A DNA stretch of 64,000 nt from positions 63,440,174 through 63,504,173 of the forward strand of contig CM017557.1 of the NCBI GenBank assembly GCA_007844125.1. Direction: 5' to 3'. The notes beneath the pieces were generated by a model, which made no database searches, had not been told where the DNA came from, and saw only the letters and a program-made list of their open reading frames with translations. Positions 14,901 through 26,685 of the stretch are shown here, one piece after another (within the stretch, counting starts at the first letter, position 1; each line of letters begins with the position of its first letter). The stretch is from Sinonovacula constricta (lineage: Eukaryota; Mollusca; Bivalvia; Cardiida; Solecurtidae). The position numbers and the translations under genes are program-made.

Positions 14901-17519
14901 ACTCCGTTTGCTTGCCATTTGGCTTATTTCTATTCCGTTTGCTTGCCATTTTGTCTACTTTCATTCCGTTTGCTTGCCATTTGGCTTATTTCTATTCCGT
15001 TTGCTTGCCTTTTGGCTTATTTCTATTCCGTTTGCTTACCATTTTGTCTACATCTATTCCGTTTGCTTGCCATTTGGCTTATTTCCATTCCGTTAGCTTG
15101 CCATTTGGCTTATTTCCATTCCCTTTGCTTACCATTTGGTCTACTTCTATTCTGTTTGGTTGCCATTTGGCTTATTTGCATTCCGTTTGCATACAATTTT
15201 GTCTACTTCTATTCCGTTTGCTTGCCATTTTGGCTTATTTCCATTCCGTTTGCTTACAATGTTGTCTACTTCCATACCATCTTCTTACCATTTGGCTTAC
15301 TTCCATTCCGTCTTCTTACCATTTGGGTTAATTCCATTCCGTTTGCTTGCCATCTGGCTTATTTCCATTCCGTCTTCTTGCCATCTGGCTTACTTCCATT
15401 CCGTCTTCTTGCCATTTGGGTTACTTCCATTCCGTCTTCTTACCATTTTGCTTACTTCCATTCTATGTGCTTGCCATTTTATCTACTCTCATTATCTTTG
15501 CTTGCTATTTGCCTTATTTCCATTCCCTTTGCTTGCCATTTTGTCTACTTCCATTCCGTTTGCTTGCCATTTGGCTTACTTTCATTCCGTCTGCTTGCCA
15601 CTTGGCTTACTTCCATTACGTCTTCCTACCAATTGGCTTACTTCCATTCCATCTGCTTGCCATTTGGCTTACTTTCATTCCGTTTGCTTGCCATTTGACT
15701 TACTATCCTTCCGTTTGCTTGCCAGTTTCTCTACTTCCATTCCGTTTGCTTGCCATTTGACTTACTTTCCTTCCGTTTGCTTGCCAGTTTGTCTACTTCC
15801 AATCCGTTTGCTTGCTATTTGGCTTACTTCCATTCCCTTTACTTGCCATTTTGTTTACGTCGATTTCGTTTGCCTACCATTTGGCCTACTTCCATTCCAT
15901 CTGCTTGCCATTTTGCTAACTTTCATTCCATCTGCTTGCCATTTGGCTTCCTTCCATTCCGTTTGCTTGTCGTTTGGCTTACTTCCATTTCCATTGCTTG
16001 TCATTTGGTCTACTTCCACTCCATTTGCTTGCCATTTGGCTTATTTCCATTCCGTTTGCTTGCCATTTGGCTTATTTCCATTCCGTTTGGTTACCATTTT
16101 GTCTACTTCTATCTATTCTGTTTGGTTGCCATTTGGCTTATTTCCATTCCGTTTGCTTGCCATTTGGCTTATTTCCATTCCGTTTGCTTGCCATTTGGCT
16201 TATTTCCATTCCGTTTGCTTACCATTTTGTCTACTTCTATTCTGTTTGGTTGCCATTTGGCTTATTTCCATTCCGCTTGCTTGCCATTTTGTTTACTTCC
16301 ATTCCGTTTGCTTACCATATTGCTTACTTCCATTCCATCTGCTTACCATTTGGCTTACTTCCATTCCACGTTCTTGCCATATGGCTTACTTCCATTCCGT
16401 TTGCTTGCCATTTTGTCTGCGTCCATTCCGTTTGCCTACCGTTTGGCCTACTTCCATTCCATTTGCTTGCCATTTGGCTAAATTCCATTCCGTTTGCTTA
16501 TTGGCTTACTTCCAATTCGTTTGATTGCCATTTCTGCTTACCATTTGGTTTACTTCCATTCCATCTGCTTGCCATTTGGCTTACTTCCACTCCGTTTGCT
16601 TGCCATTTGGCTTACTTCCATTCCCTTTGCTTGCCATTTAGTCTACTTCCACTCCGTTTGCTTGCCATTTGGCTTATTTCTATTCCGTTTGCTTGCCATT
16701 TTGTCTACTTTCATTCCGTTTGCTTGCCATTTGGCTTATTTCTATTCCGTTTGCTTGCCTTTTGGCTTATTTCTATTCCGTTTGCTTACCATTTTGTCTA
16801 CATCTATTCCGTTTGCTTGCCATTTGGCTTATTTCCATTCCGTTAGCTTGCCATTTGGCTTATTTCCATTCCCTTTGCTTACCATTTGGTCTACTTCTAT
16901 TCTGTTTGGTTGCCATTTGGCTTATTTGCATTCCGTTTGCATACAATTTTGTCTACTTCTATTCCGTTTGCTTGCCATTTTGGCTTATTTCCATTCCGTT
17001 TGCTTACAATGTTGTCTACTTCCATACCATCTTCTTACCATTTGGCTTACTTCCATTCCGTCTTCTTACCATTTGGGTTAATTCCATTCCGTTTGCTTGC
17101 CATCTGGCTTATTTCCATTCCGTCTTCTTGCCATCTGGCTTACTTCCATTCCGTCTTCTTGCCATTTGGGTTACTTCCATTCCGTCTTCTTACCATTTTG
17201 CTTACTTCCATTCTATGTGCTTGCCATTTTATCTACTCTCATTATCTTTGCTTGCTATTTGCCTTATTTCCATTCCCTTTGCTTGCCATTTTGTCTACTT
17301 CCATTCCGTTTGCTTGCCATTTGGCTTACTTTCATTCCGTCTGCTTGCCACTTGGCTTACTTCCATTACGTCTTCCTACCAATTGGCTTACTTCCATTCC
17401 ATCTGCTTGCCATTTGGCTTACTTTCATTCCGTTTGCTTGCCATTTGACTTACTATCCTTCCGTTTGCTTGCCAGTTTCTCTACTTCCATTCCGTTTGCT
17501 TGCCATTTGACTTACTTTC
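8935..17519. repeat. Satellite higher-order unit, copy B
   Basis: This is the second long unit, 8585 bp, with the same start monomer as copy A. It is cleaner than copy A, with only occasional indels: one base lost near 10643, one gained near 13379, one lost near 14041 and a 4-bp gain near 16112. It contains an internal duplication of about 1750 bp, with the anchor at 15770 repeated at 17520. Confidence 0.85.
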
Positions 17520-20500
17520 CTTCCGTTTGCTTGCCAGTTTGTCTACTTCCAATCCGTTTGCTTGCTATTTGGCTTACTTCCATTCCCTTTACTTGCCATT
17601 TTGTTTACGTCGATTTCGTTTGCCTACCATTTGGCCTACTTCCATTCCATCTGCTTGCCATTTTGCTAACTTTCATTCCATCTGCTTGCCATTTGGCTTC
17701 CTTCCATTCCGTTTGCTTGTCGTTTGGCTTACTTCCATTTCCATTGCTTGTCATTTGGTCTACTTCCACTCCATTTGCTTGCCATTTGGCTTATTTCCAT
17801 TCCGTTTGCTTGCCATTTGGCTTATTTCCATTCCGTTTGGTTACCATTTTGTCTACTTCTATTCTGTTTGGTTGCCATTTGGCTTATTTCCATTCCGTTT
17901 GCTTGCCATTTGGCTTATTTCCATTCCGTTTGCTTGCCATTTGGCTTATTTCCATTCCGTTTGCTTACCATTTTGTCTACTTCTATTCTGTTTGGTTGCC
18001 ATTTGGCTTATTTCCATTCCGCTTGCTTACCATTTTGTCTACTTCCATTCCCTCTACTTACCATTCGGCTGACTTCCATTCCGTCTTCTTACCATTTGCT
18101 TTCTTCCATTCCGTTTACTTGCCATTTGGCCTACTTCCCTGACATTTGCTTCCCATTTGGCCTACTTTCCTTCCATTTGCTTTCCATTTTGCCTACTTTC
18201 CTTCCATTTTCTTGCCATTTGGGTTACTTCCATTCTGTTTGCTTGCCATTTTGTCTACTTCCATTCCGTTTGCTTGCTATTTGGGTTACTTCCATTCTGT
18301 TTGCTTGCCATTTGGCTTACTTCCATTCCGTTTGCTTGCCATTTGGCTTACTTCCATTCCATCTGCTTGCCATTTGGCTTACTTCCATTCCGATTTCTTG
18401 CCATGTTGTCTACGTCTATTCTGTTTGCTTGCCATTTGGCTTACTTACATTCCGTTTACTTGCTATTTTGTGTACAACCGTTTCGTTTGTTTGCCATCTT
18501 GGTTAGTTCCATTCCGTTTGCTTGCCATTTTGTCTACTTCCATTCCGCTTGCTTGCCATTTGGGTTACTTCCATTCCGTTTGCTTGCCATCTGGCTTCCT
18601 TCCATTCCGTTTGCTTGCTATTTCGCTTACTTCCATTCCGTCTTCTTACCATTTTGCTTACTTCCATTCCATGTGCTTGCCATTTTGCTTACTTCCATTC
18701 AGTTTGCTTGCCAATTGACTTTCTTCAATTCCGTTTGCTTGCCATCATTTTATCTACTTTCATTCTCTTTGCTTGCCATTTTGCTTATTTCCACTCCCTT
18801 TGCTTGTCATTTTGTCTACTTCCATTCCGTTTGCTTGCCATTTGGCTTACTCTCATTCCGTCTGCTTGCCATTTGGCTTACTTCCATTACGTCTTCTTAC
18901 CATTTCGCTTACTTCCATTCTATCCGTTTGCCATTTGGCCAACTTTCATTCCGTTTGCTTGCCATTTGCCTTACTATCCTTCCGTTTGCTTGTCATTTTG
19001 TCTACTTTCATTCCGTTTGCTTGCCATTTGGCTTACTTCCATTCCCCTTACTTGCCATTTTGTTTGCGTCGATTCCGTTTGCCTACCATTTTGCCTACTT
19101 CCATTCCATCTGCTTGCCATTTGGCTTCCTTTCATTCCGTTTGCTTGTCATTTGGCTTACTTCCATTCCCTTTGCTTGTCATTTGGCTTACTTCCATTCC
19201 CTTTGCTTGTCATTTGGTCTACTTCCATTCCATTTGCTTGCTATTTAGCTTATTTCCATTCCGTTTGCTTGCCATTTGGCTTACTTCCATTCCGTTTGCT
19301 TGCTATTTGGCTTACTTCCATTCCCTTTGCTTGCCATTTGGTCTACTTCCACTCTGTTTGCTTGCCATTTGGCTTATTTCCATTCCGTTTGCTTGCCATC
19401 TGGCTTATTTCCATTCCGTCTTCTTGTCATCTGGCTTACTTCCATTCCGTCTTCTTGCCATTTGGGTTACTTCCATTCCGTCTTCTTACCATTTTGCTTA
19501 CTTCCATTCTATGTGCTTGCCATTTTGCTTACTTCCATTCCACATTCTTGCCATTTGGCTAAATTCCATTCCGTTTGCTTGCCATTTGGCTTACTTCCCT
19601 TCCGTTTGCTTGGCATTTTGTCTACTTCCATTCCGTTTGCTTGCCATTTTGTTTACTTCCATTCCGTTTGCTTACCATATTGCTTACTTCCATTCCATCT
19701 GCTTACCATTTGGCTTACTTCCATTCCACGTTCTTGCCATATGGCTTACTTCCATTCCGTTTGCTTGCCATTTTGTCTGCGTCCATTCCGTTTGCCTACC
19801 GTTTGGCCTACTTCCATTCCATTTGCTTGCCATTTGGCTAAATTCCATTCCGTTTGCTTATTGGCTTACTTCCAATTCGTTTGATTGCCATTTCTGCTTA
19901 CCATTTGGTTAACTTCCATTCCATCTGCTTGCCATTTGGCTTATTTCTATTCCGTTTGCTTGCCATTTTGTCTACTTTCATTCCGTTTGATTGCCATTTG
20001 GCTTATTTCCATTCCGTTTGCTTGCCTTTTGGCTTATTTCCATTCCGTTTGCTTACCATTTTGTCTACTTCTATTACGTTTGCTTGCCATTTGGCTTATT
20101 TCCATTCCGTTAGCTTGCCATTTGGCTTATTTCCATTCCCTTTGCTTACCATTTGGTCTACTTCTATTCTGTTTGGTTGCCATTTGGCTTATTTCTATTC
20201 CGTTTGCATACAATTTTGTCTACTTCTATTCCGTTTGAATACAATTTTGTCTACTTCCATACCATCTTCTTACCATTTGGCTTACTTCCATTCCGTCTTC
20301 TTACCATTTGGGTTACTTCCATTCCGTTTGCTTGCCATCTGGCTTATTTCTATTCCGTCTTCTTGCCATCTGGCTTACTTCCATTCCGTCTTCTTGCCAT
20401 TTGGGTTACTTCCATTCCGTCTTCTTACCATTTTGCTTACTTCCATTCTATGTGCTTGCCATTTTGCTTACTTCCATTCCACATTCTTGCCATTTGGCTA

Positions 20501-23340
20501 ACTTCCATTCCGTTTGCTTGCCATTTGGCTTACTTCCCTTCCGTTTGCTTGCCATTTTGTCTACTTCCATTCCGTTTGCTTGCCATTTTGTCTACTTCCA
20601 TTCCGTTTGCTTGCCATTTGGCTTACTTCCCTTCCGTTTGCTTGGCATTTTGTCTACTTCCATTCCGTTTGCTTGCCATTTTGTTTACTTCCATTCCGTT
20701 TGCTTACCATATTGCTTACTTCCATTCCATCTGCTTACCATTTGGCTTACTTCCATTCCACGTTCTTGCCATATGGCTTACTTCCATTCCGTTTGCTTGC
20801 CATTTTGTCTGCGTCCATTCCGTTTGCCTACCGTTTGGCCTACTTCCATTCCATTTGCTTGCCATTTGGCTAAATTCCATTCCGTTTGCTTATTGGCTTA
20901 CTTCCAATTCGTTTGATTGTCATTTCTGCATACCATTTGGTTTACTTCCATTCCATCTGCTTGCCATTTGGCTTACTTCCACTCCGTTTGCTTGCCATTT
21001 GGCTTACTTCCATTCCCTTTGCTTGCCATTTAGTCTACTTCCACTCCGTTTGCTTGCCATTTGGCTTATTTCTATTCCGTTTGCTTGCCATTTTGTCTAC
21101 TTTCATTCCGTTTGCTTGCCATTTGGCTTATTTCTATTCCGTTTGCTTGCCTTTTGGCTTATTTCTATTCCGTTTGCTTACCATTTTGTCTACATCTATT
21201 CCGTTTGCTTGCCATTTGGCTTATTTCCATTCCGTTAGCTTGCCATTTGGCTTATTTCCATTCCCTTTGCTTACCATTTGGTCTACTTCTATTCTGTTTG
21301 GTTGCCATTTGGCTTATTTGCATTCCGTTTGCATACAATTTTGTCTACTTCTATTCCGTTTGCTTGCCATTTTGGCTTATTTCCATTCCGTTTGCTTACA
21401 ATGTTGTCTACTTCCATACCATCTTCTTACCATTTGGCTTACTTCCATTCCGTCTTCTTACCATTTGGGTTAATTCCATTCCGTTTGCTTGCCATCTGGC
21501 TTATTTCCATTCCGTCTTCTTGCCATCTGGCTTACTTCCATTCCGTCTTCTTGCCATTTGGGTTACTTCCATTCCGTCTTCTTACCATTTTGCTTACTTC
21601 CATTCTATGTGCTTGCCATTTTATCTACTCTCATTATCTTTGCTTGCTATTTGCCTTATTTCCATTCCCTTTGCTTGCCATTTTGTCTACTTCCATTCCG
21701 TTTGCTTGCCATTTGGCTTACTTTCATTCCGTCTGCTTGCCACTTGGCTTACTTCCATTACGTCTTCCTACCAATTGGCTTACTTCCATTCCATCTGCTT
21801 GCCATTTGGCTTACTTTCATTCCGTTTGCTTGCCATTTGACTTACTATCCTTCCGTTTGCTTGCCAGTTTCTCTACTTCCATTCCGTTTGCTTGCCATTT
21901 GACTTACTTTCCTTCCGTTTGCTTGCCAGTTTGTCTACTTCCAATCCGTTTGCTTGCTATTTGGCTTACTTCCATTCCCTTTACTTGCCATTTTGTTTAC
22001 GTCGATTTCGTTTGCCTACCATTTGGCCTACTTCCATTCCATCTGCTTGCCATTTTGCTAACTTTCATTCCATCTGCTTGCCATTTGGCTTCCTTCCATT
22101 CCGTTTGCTTGTCGTTTGGCTTACTTCCATTTCCATTGCTTGTCATTTGGTCTACTTCCACTCCATTTGCTTGCCATTTGGCTTATTTCCATTCCGTTTG
22201 CTTGCCATTTGGCTTATTTCCATTCCGTTTGGTTACCATTTTGTCTACTTCTATTCTGTTTGGTTGCCATTTGGCTTATTTCCATTCCGTTTGCTTGCCA
22301 TTTGGCTTATTTCCATTCCGTTTGCTTGCCATTTGGCTTATTTCCATTCCGTTTGCTTACCATTTTGTCTACTTCTATTCTGTTTGGTTGCCATTTGGCT
22401 TATTTCCATTCCGCTTGCTTGCCATTTTGTTTACTTCCATTCCGTTTGCTTACCATATTGCTTACTTCCATTCCATCTGCTTACCATTTGGCTTACTTCC
22501 ATTCCACGTTCTTGCCATATGGCTTACTTCCATTCCGTTTGCTTGCCATTTTGTCTGCGTCCATTCCGTTTGCCTACCGTTTGGCCTACTTCCATTCCAT
22601 TTGCTTGCCATTTGGCTAAATTCCATTCCGTTTGCTTATTGGCTTACTTCCAATTCGTTTGATTGCCATTTCTGCTTACCATTTGGTTTACTTCCATTCC
22701 ATCTGCTTGCCATTTGGCTTACTTCCACTCCGTTTGCTTGCCATTTGGCTTACTTCCATTCCCTTTGCTTGCCATTTAGTCTACTTCCACTCCGTTTGCT
22801 TGCCATTTGGCTTATTTCTATTCCGTTTGCTTGCCATTTTGTCTACTTTCATTCCGTTTGCTTGCCATTTGGCTTATTTCTATTCCGTTTGCTTGCCTTT
22901 TGGCTTATTTCTATTCCGTTTGCTTACCATTTTGTCTACATCTATTCCGTTTGCTTGCCATTTGGCTTATTTCCATTCCGTTAGCTTGCCATTTGGCTTA
23001 TTTCCATTCCCTTTGCTTACCATTTGGTCTACTTCTATTCTGTTTGGTTGCCATTTGGCTTATTTGCATTCCGTTTGCATACAATTTTGTCTACTTCTAT
23101 TCCGTTTGCTTGCCATTTTGGCTTATTTCCATTCCGTTTGCTTACAATGTTGTCTACTTCCATACCATCTTCTTACCATTTGGCTTACTTCCATTCCGTC
23201 TTCTTACCATTTGGGTTAATTCCATTCCGTTTGCTTGCCATCTGGCTTATTTCCATTCCGTCTTCTTGCCATCTGGCTTACTTCCATTCCGTCTTCTTGC
23301 CATTTGGGTTACTTCCATTCCGTCTTCTTACCATTTTGCT
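17520..23340. repeat. Satellite higher-order unit, copy C (incomplete)
   Basis: The third unit follows copies A and B closely for at least 3.4 kb from its start. It then follows the B-type internal block at 20886-22631, which is repeated from 22632 at a spacing of 1746 bp. It loses register with the other copies near 23340. Confidence 0.8.
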
Positions 23341-25999
23341 TACTTCCATTCTCTTTGCTTGCCATTTTGCTTATTTCCACTCCCTTTGCTTGTCATTTTG
23401 TCTACTTCCATTCCGTTTGCTTGCCATTTGGCTTACTCTCATTCCGTCTGCTTGCCATTTGGCTTACTTCCATTACGTCTTCTTACCATTTCGCTTACTT
23501 CCATTCTATCCGTTTGCCATTTGGCTTACTTCCATTCCGTTAGCTTGCCATTTGGCTTATTTCCATTCCCTTTGCTTACCATTTGGTCTACTTCTATTCT
23601 GTTTGGTTGCCATTTGGCTTATTTCCATTCCGTTTGCATACAATTTTGTCTACTTCTATTCCGTTTGCTTACCATTTTGGCTTATTTCCATTCCGTTTGC
23701 TTACAATGTTGTCTACTTCCATACCATCTTCTTACCATTTGGCTTACTTCCATTCCGTCTTCTTACCATTTTGGTTACTTCCATTCTATGTGCTTGCCAT
23801 TTTCCTTACTTCCATTCCGTTGTGCTTGCCATTTGGCTTACTTCCATTCAGTTTGCTTGCCATTTTGTCTATTTCCATTCAGTCTGCTTGCCAATTGGCT
23901 TACTTCCATTCCGTTTGCTTGCCATTTTATCTACTCTCATTCCCTTTGCTTGCCATTTGCCTTATTTCCATTCCCTTTGATTGCCATTTTGTCATCTTCC
24001 ATTCCGTTTGCTTGCCATTTGGCTTACTTTCATTCCGTCTGCTTGCCACTTGGCTTACTTCCATTACGTCTTCCTACCAATTGGCTTACTTTCATTCCAT
24101 CTGCTTGCCATTTGGCTTACTTTCATTTCGTTTGCTTGTCATTTGACTTACTATCCTTCCGTTTGCTTGCCAGTTTGTCTACTTCCATTCCGTTTGATTG
24201 CCATTTGGCTTACTTCCATTCCCCTTACTTGCCATTTTGTTTGCGTCGATTCCGTTTGCCTACCATTTTGCCTACCTCCATTCCATCTGCTTGCCATTTG
24301 GCTTCCTTTCATTCCGTTTGCTTGTCATTTGGCTTACTTCCATTCCCTTTGCTTGTCATTTGGCTTACTTCCATTCCCTTTGCTTGTCATTTGGTCTACT
24401 TCCATTCCATTTGCTTGCTATTTAGCTTATTTCCATTCCGTCTGCTTGCCATTTGGCTTACTTCCATTCCGTTTGCTTGCTATTTGGCTTACTTCCATTC
24501 CCTTTGCTTGCCATTTGGTCTACTTCCACTCCGTTTGCTTGCCATTTGGCTTATTTCTATTCCGTTTGCTTGCCTTTTGGCTTATTTCCATTCCGTTCGC
24601 TTACCATTTTGTCTACTTCTATTTCGTTTGCTTGCCATTTGGCTTATTTCCATTCTGGTTGCTTACCATTTGGTCTACTTCTATTCCGTTTGATTGCCAT
24701 TTTGCTTATTTCCATTCCGTTTGCTTGCCATTTGGCTTTTTTCCATTCCCTTTGCTTACCATTTGTTCTACTTCCAATCCGTTTGCTTGCCATTTGGCTT
24801 ATTTCCATTCCGTTTGCTTACAATTTTGTCTACTTCCATACCATCTTCTTACCATTTGGCTAACTTCCATCCCGTCTTCTTACCATTTGGGTTACTTCCA
24901 TTCAGTTTGCTTGCCATCTGGCTTACTTCCATTCCGTATTCTTACCATTTGGCTTACTTCTATTCTATGTGCTTGCCATTTTGCTTACTTCCATTCCGTT
25001 TTGCTTGCCATTTGGCTTACTTCCATTCAGTTTGCTTGCCATTTTGTCTACTTCTATTCAGTTTGCTTGCAATTTTGTCTACTTCCATTCCGTTTGCTTG
25101 CCATTTGGATTACTTCCATTCTGTTTGCTTGCCATCTGGCTTACTTCCATTCCGTTTGCTTGCCATTTCGCTTACTTCCATTCCGTCTTCTTACCATTTT
25201 GCTTACTTCCATTCCATGTGCTTGCCATTTTGCTTACTTCCATTCCGTTTTGCTTACCATTGGGCTTACTTCCATTCAGTTTGCTTGCCAATTGACTTAC
25301 TTCAATTTCGTTTGCTTGCCATCATTTTATCTACTTTCATTCCCTTTGCTTGCCATTTTGCTTATTTCCATTCCCTTTGCTTGTCATTTTGTCTACTTCC
25401 ATTCCGTTTGGTTGTCATTTGGCTTACTCTCATTCCGTCTGCTTGCCATTTGGCTTACTTCCATTACGTCTTCTTACCATTTCGCTTACTTCCATTCTAT
25501 CTGTTTGCCATTTGGCCAACTTTCATTCCGTTTGCTTGCCATTTGCCTTACTATCCTTCCGTTTGCTTGCCATTTTGTCTACTTACATTCCGCCTGATTG
25601 CCATTTGGCTTACTTCCATTCCGTTTGCTTGCCACGCTGTCTGCTTCCATTCCGTTTGCTTGCCATTTGGCTTCCTTTCATTCCTCTGCTTGCCCTTTGA
25701 CTTACTTCCATTACGTCTTCTGACCATTTCGCTTTCTTCCATTCCATCTCCTTGCCATTTGGCTTACTTTAATTCCGTTTGCTTGCCATTTGACTTACAA
25801 TCCTTCCGTTTGCTTGCCATTTTGTCTACTTCCATTCCGTTTGCTTGCCATTTGGCTTACTTCCATTCCGTTTGCTTGCCATGCTGTCTAATTCCATTCC
25901 TTTTGCTTGCCTTATGGCTTACTTCCATTCCGTTTGCTAACCATTTAGCTTACTTCCATTCCATCTGCTTACCATTTGGCTTACTTCCATCCCATGTGA
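23341..25999. repeat. Diverged right edge of the satellite
   Basis: The monomers keep the 31-bp register but match the long units only in patches and with many more substitutions. The last monomers, near 25940-25999, are the least regular before unique DNA begins. Array edges usually escape homogenisation, so a gradient of divergence toward the boundary is expected of a true array end. Confidence 0.75.
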
Positions 26000-26194
26000 T
26001 AATTTTCTCCTCGCAGATTTACTTTAGTTATAACGCGGCCAAATGCCCATACTTTTAGAATATTTACAGCAGAGTTCAAGCGGAGATCACTCTGCTGGAC
26101 CGAGACCGGTTGACCCGGAAGTTGAAGTTTGTCAACAAATGTGAGATGACGATCACTTTCAGTGACGGATTTTCCCTGAAATTGTCAATTTAGG
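26000..26194 (+). promoter_or_regulatory. Putative promoter and 5' leader of the GPR180/TMEM145-like gene
   Basis: These 195 bp of unique sequence separate the satellite from the start codon. A weak TATA-like TTATAA lies at 26028-26033, but no strong core element is visible and the transcription start cannot be fixed. Upstream ATGs are present: one at 26043 opens a 33-codon frame ending at 26144, one at 26139 is followed directly by TGA, and one at 26146 opens a 15-codon frame ending TAG at 26191-26193. If these lie in the mRNA they could damp translation. An in-frame stop at 26177-26179 precedes the chosen start. Confidence 0.4.
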
Positions 26195-26685
26195 ATGTTC
26201 ACGGTGGAGTCGAAATGGATGCGGACACTTGTTTATTTGTTAGTGTTCCTGAAAGGATGTCACTCGTTACATTTGACGGGGTCGTGGGATTCTTCGGAAG
26301 ATTTTTTCCTGTTCTTAGCCAAATTTGGCTTTCAAAAAACAGACCCAGGGATGTTGGATGACACTCAAGGTTTTATTTATGGCAACATAACTCCATCTGC
26401 TGCCACCTCACTAACTAGTTTTTATACGCTTGTCCTTGTGGACAGTGAATATTTCATAGAGTATTATGGCAATTCTTCGAGTCTCCAGAAAGATGCGTGC
26501 ACAAAAATGTTTAACAAATTGGATCATTTAGCATTTGATCCATACTGTCAACCACAAGGAACTGAAGATTTCCTCAGAAAGATTCCATGTCCACATAATA
26601 AGTTGTGTATAGATGAAGACAATCCAGCAAATGTACTACAAGGTTTTCAGTTTACATATAGAGTCCAGAATTCAGCATACCCAAG
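26195..26685 (+). CDS. Exon 1: signal peptide and first part of the lumenal domain
   Basis: This exon encodes residues 1-163 plus two bases of codon 164. The start was chosen because it is the first ATG in frame after a stop at 26177-26179, has A at -3, and is followed by a hydrophobic leader (LVYLLVFL). A second ATG at codon 9 would give an even more typical signal peptide. Cysteines at 102, 118, 132 and 138 suit a disulphide-bonded lumenal domain. The exon ends at CCAAG followed by the donor GTAAGA. The split codon AG|G joins to exon 2 as arginine. Confidence 0.88.

Larger units (their letters stand above)
1..25999. repeat. 31-bp satellite array with higher-order structure
   Basis: The stretch is an uninterrupted tandem array. 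The commonest monomer has a first half CTTCCATTCCGTTTG followed by a second half CTTGCCATTTGGCTTA, 31 bp in total. Variants such as GTCTTC for GTTTGC, GTCTAC for GCTTAC and TTACCA for TTGCCA distinguish neighbouring monomers. About 74% of plus-strand bases in the consensus are pyrimidines. The array starts before the window and ends near 25999, where monomer phase is lost. Minus-strand consensus has a TAA per monomer, while plus-strand consensus has no stop in any frame. Because 31 leaves remainder 1 on division by 3, every plus frame reads the same 31-residue hydrophobic repeat. Long open frames here are therefore expected from the repeat alone, and I call no genes in it. Confidence 0.97.

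Noticed and set aside
1..25999. Dozens of long plus-strand open frames, up to 1119 codons, resembling membrane proteins
   Set aside because: They follow directly from a stop-free 31-bp tandem monomer, overlap in all frames with the same peptide period, and lack any start, splice or codon-bias support.
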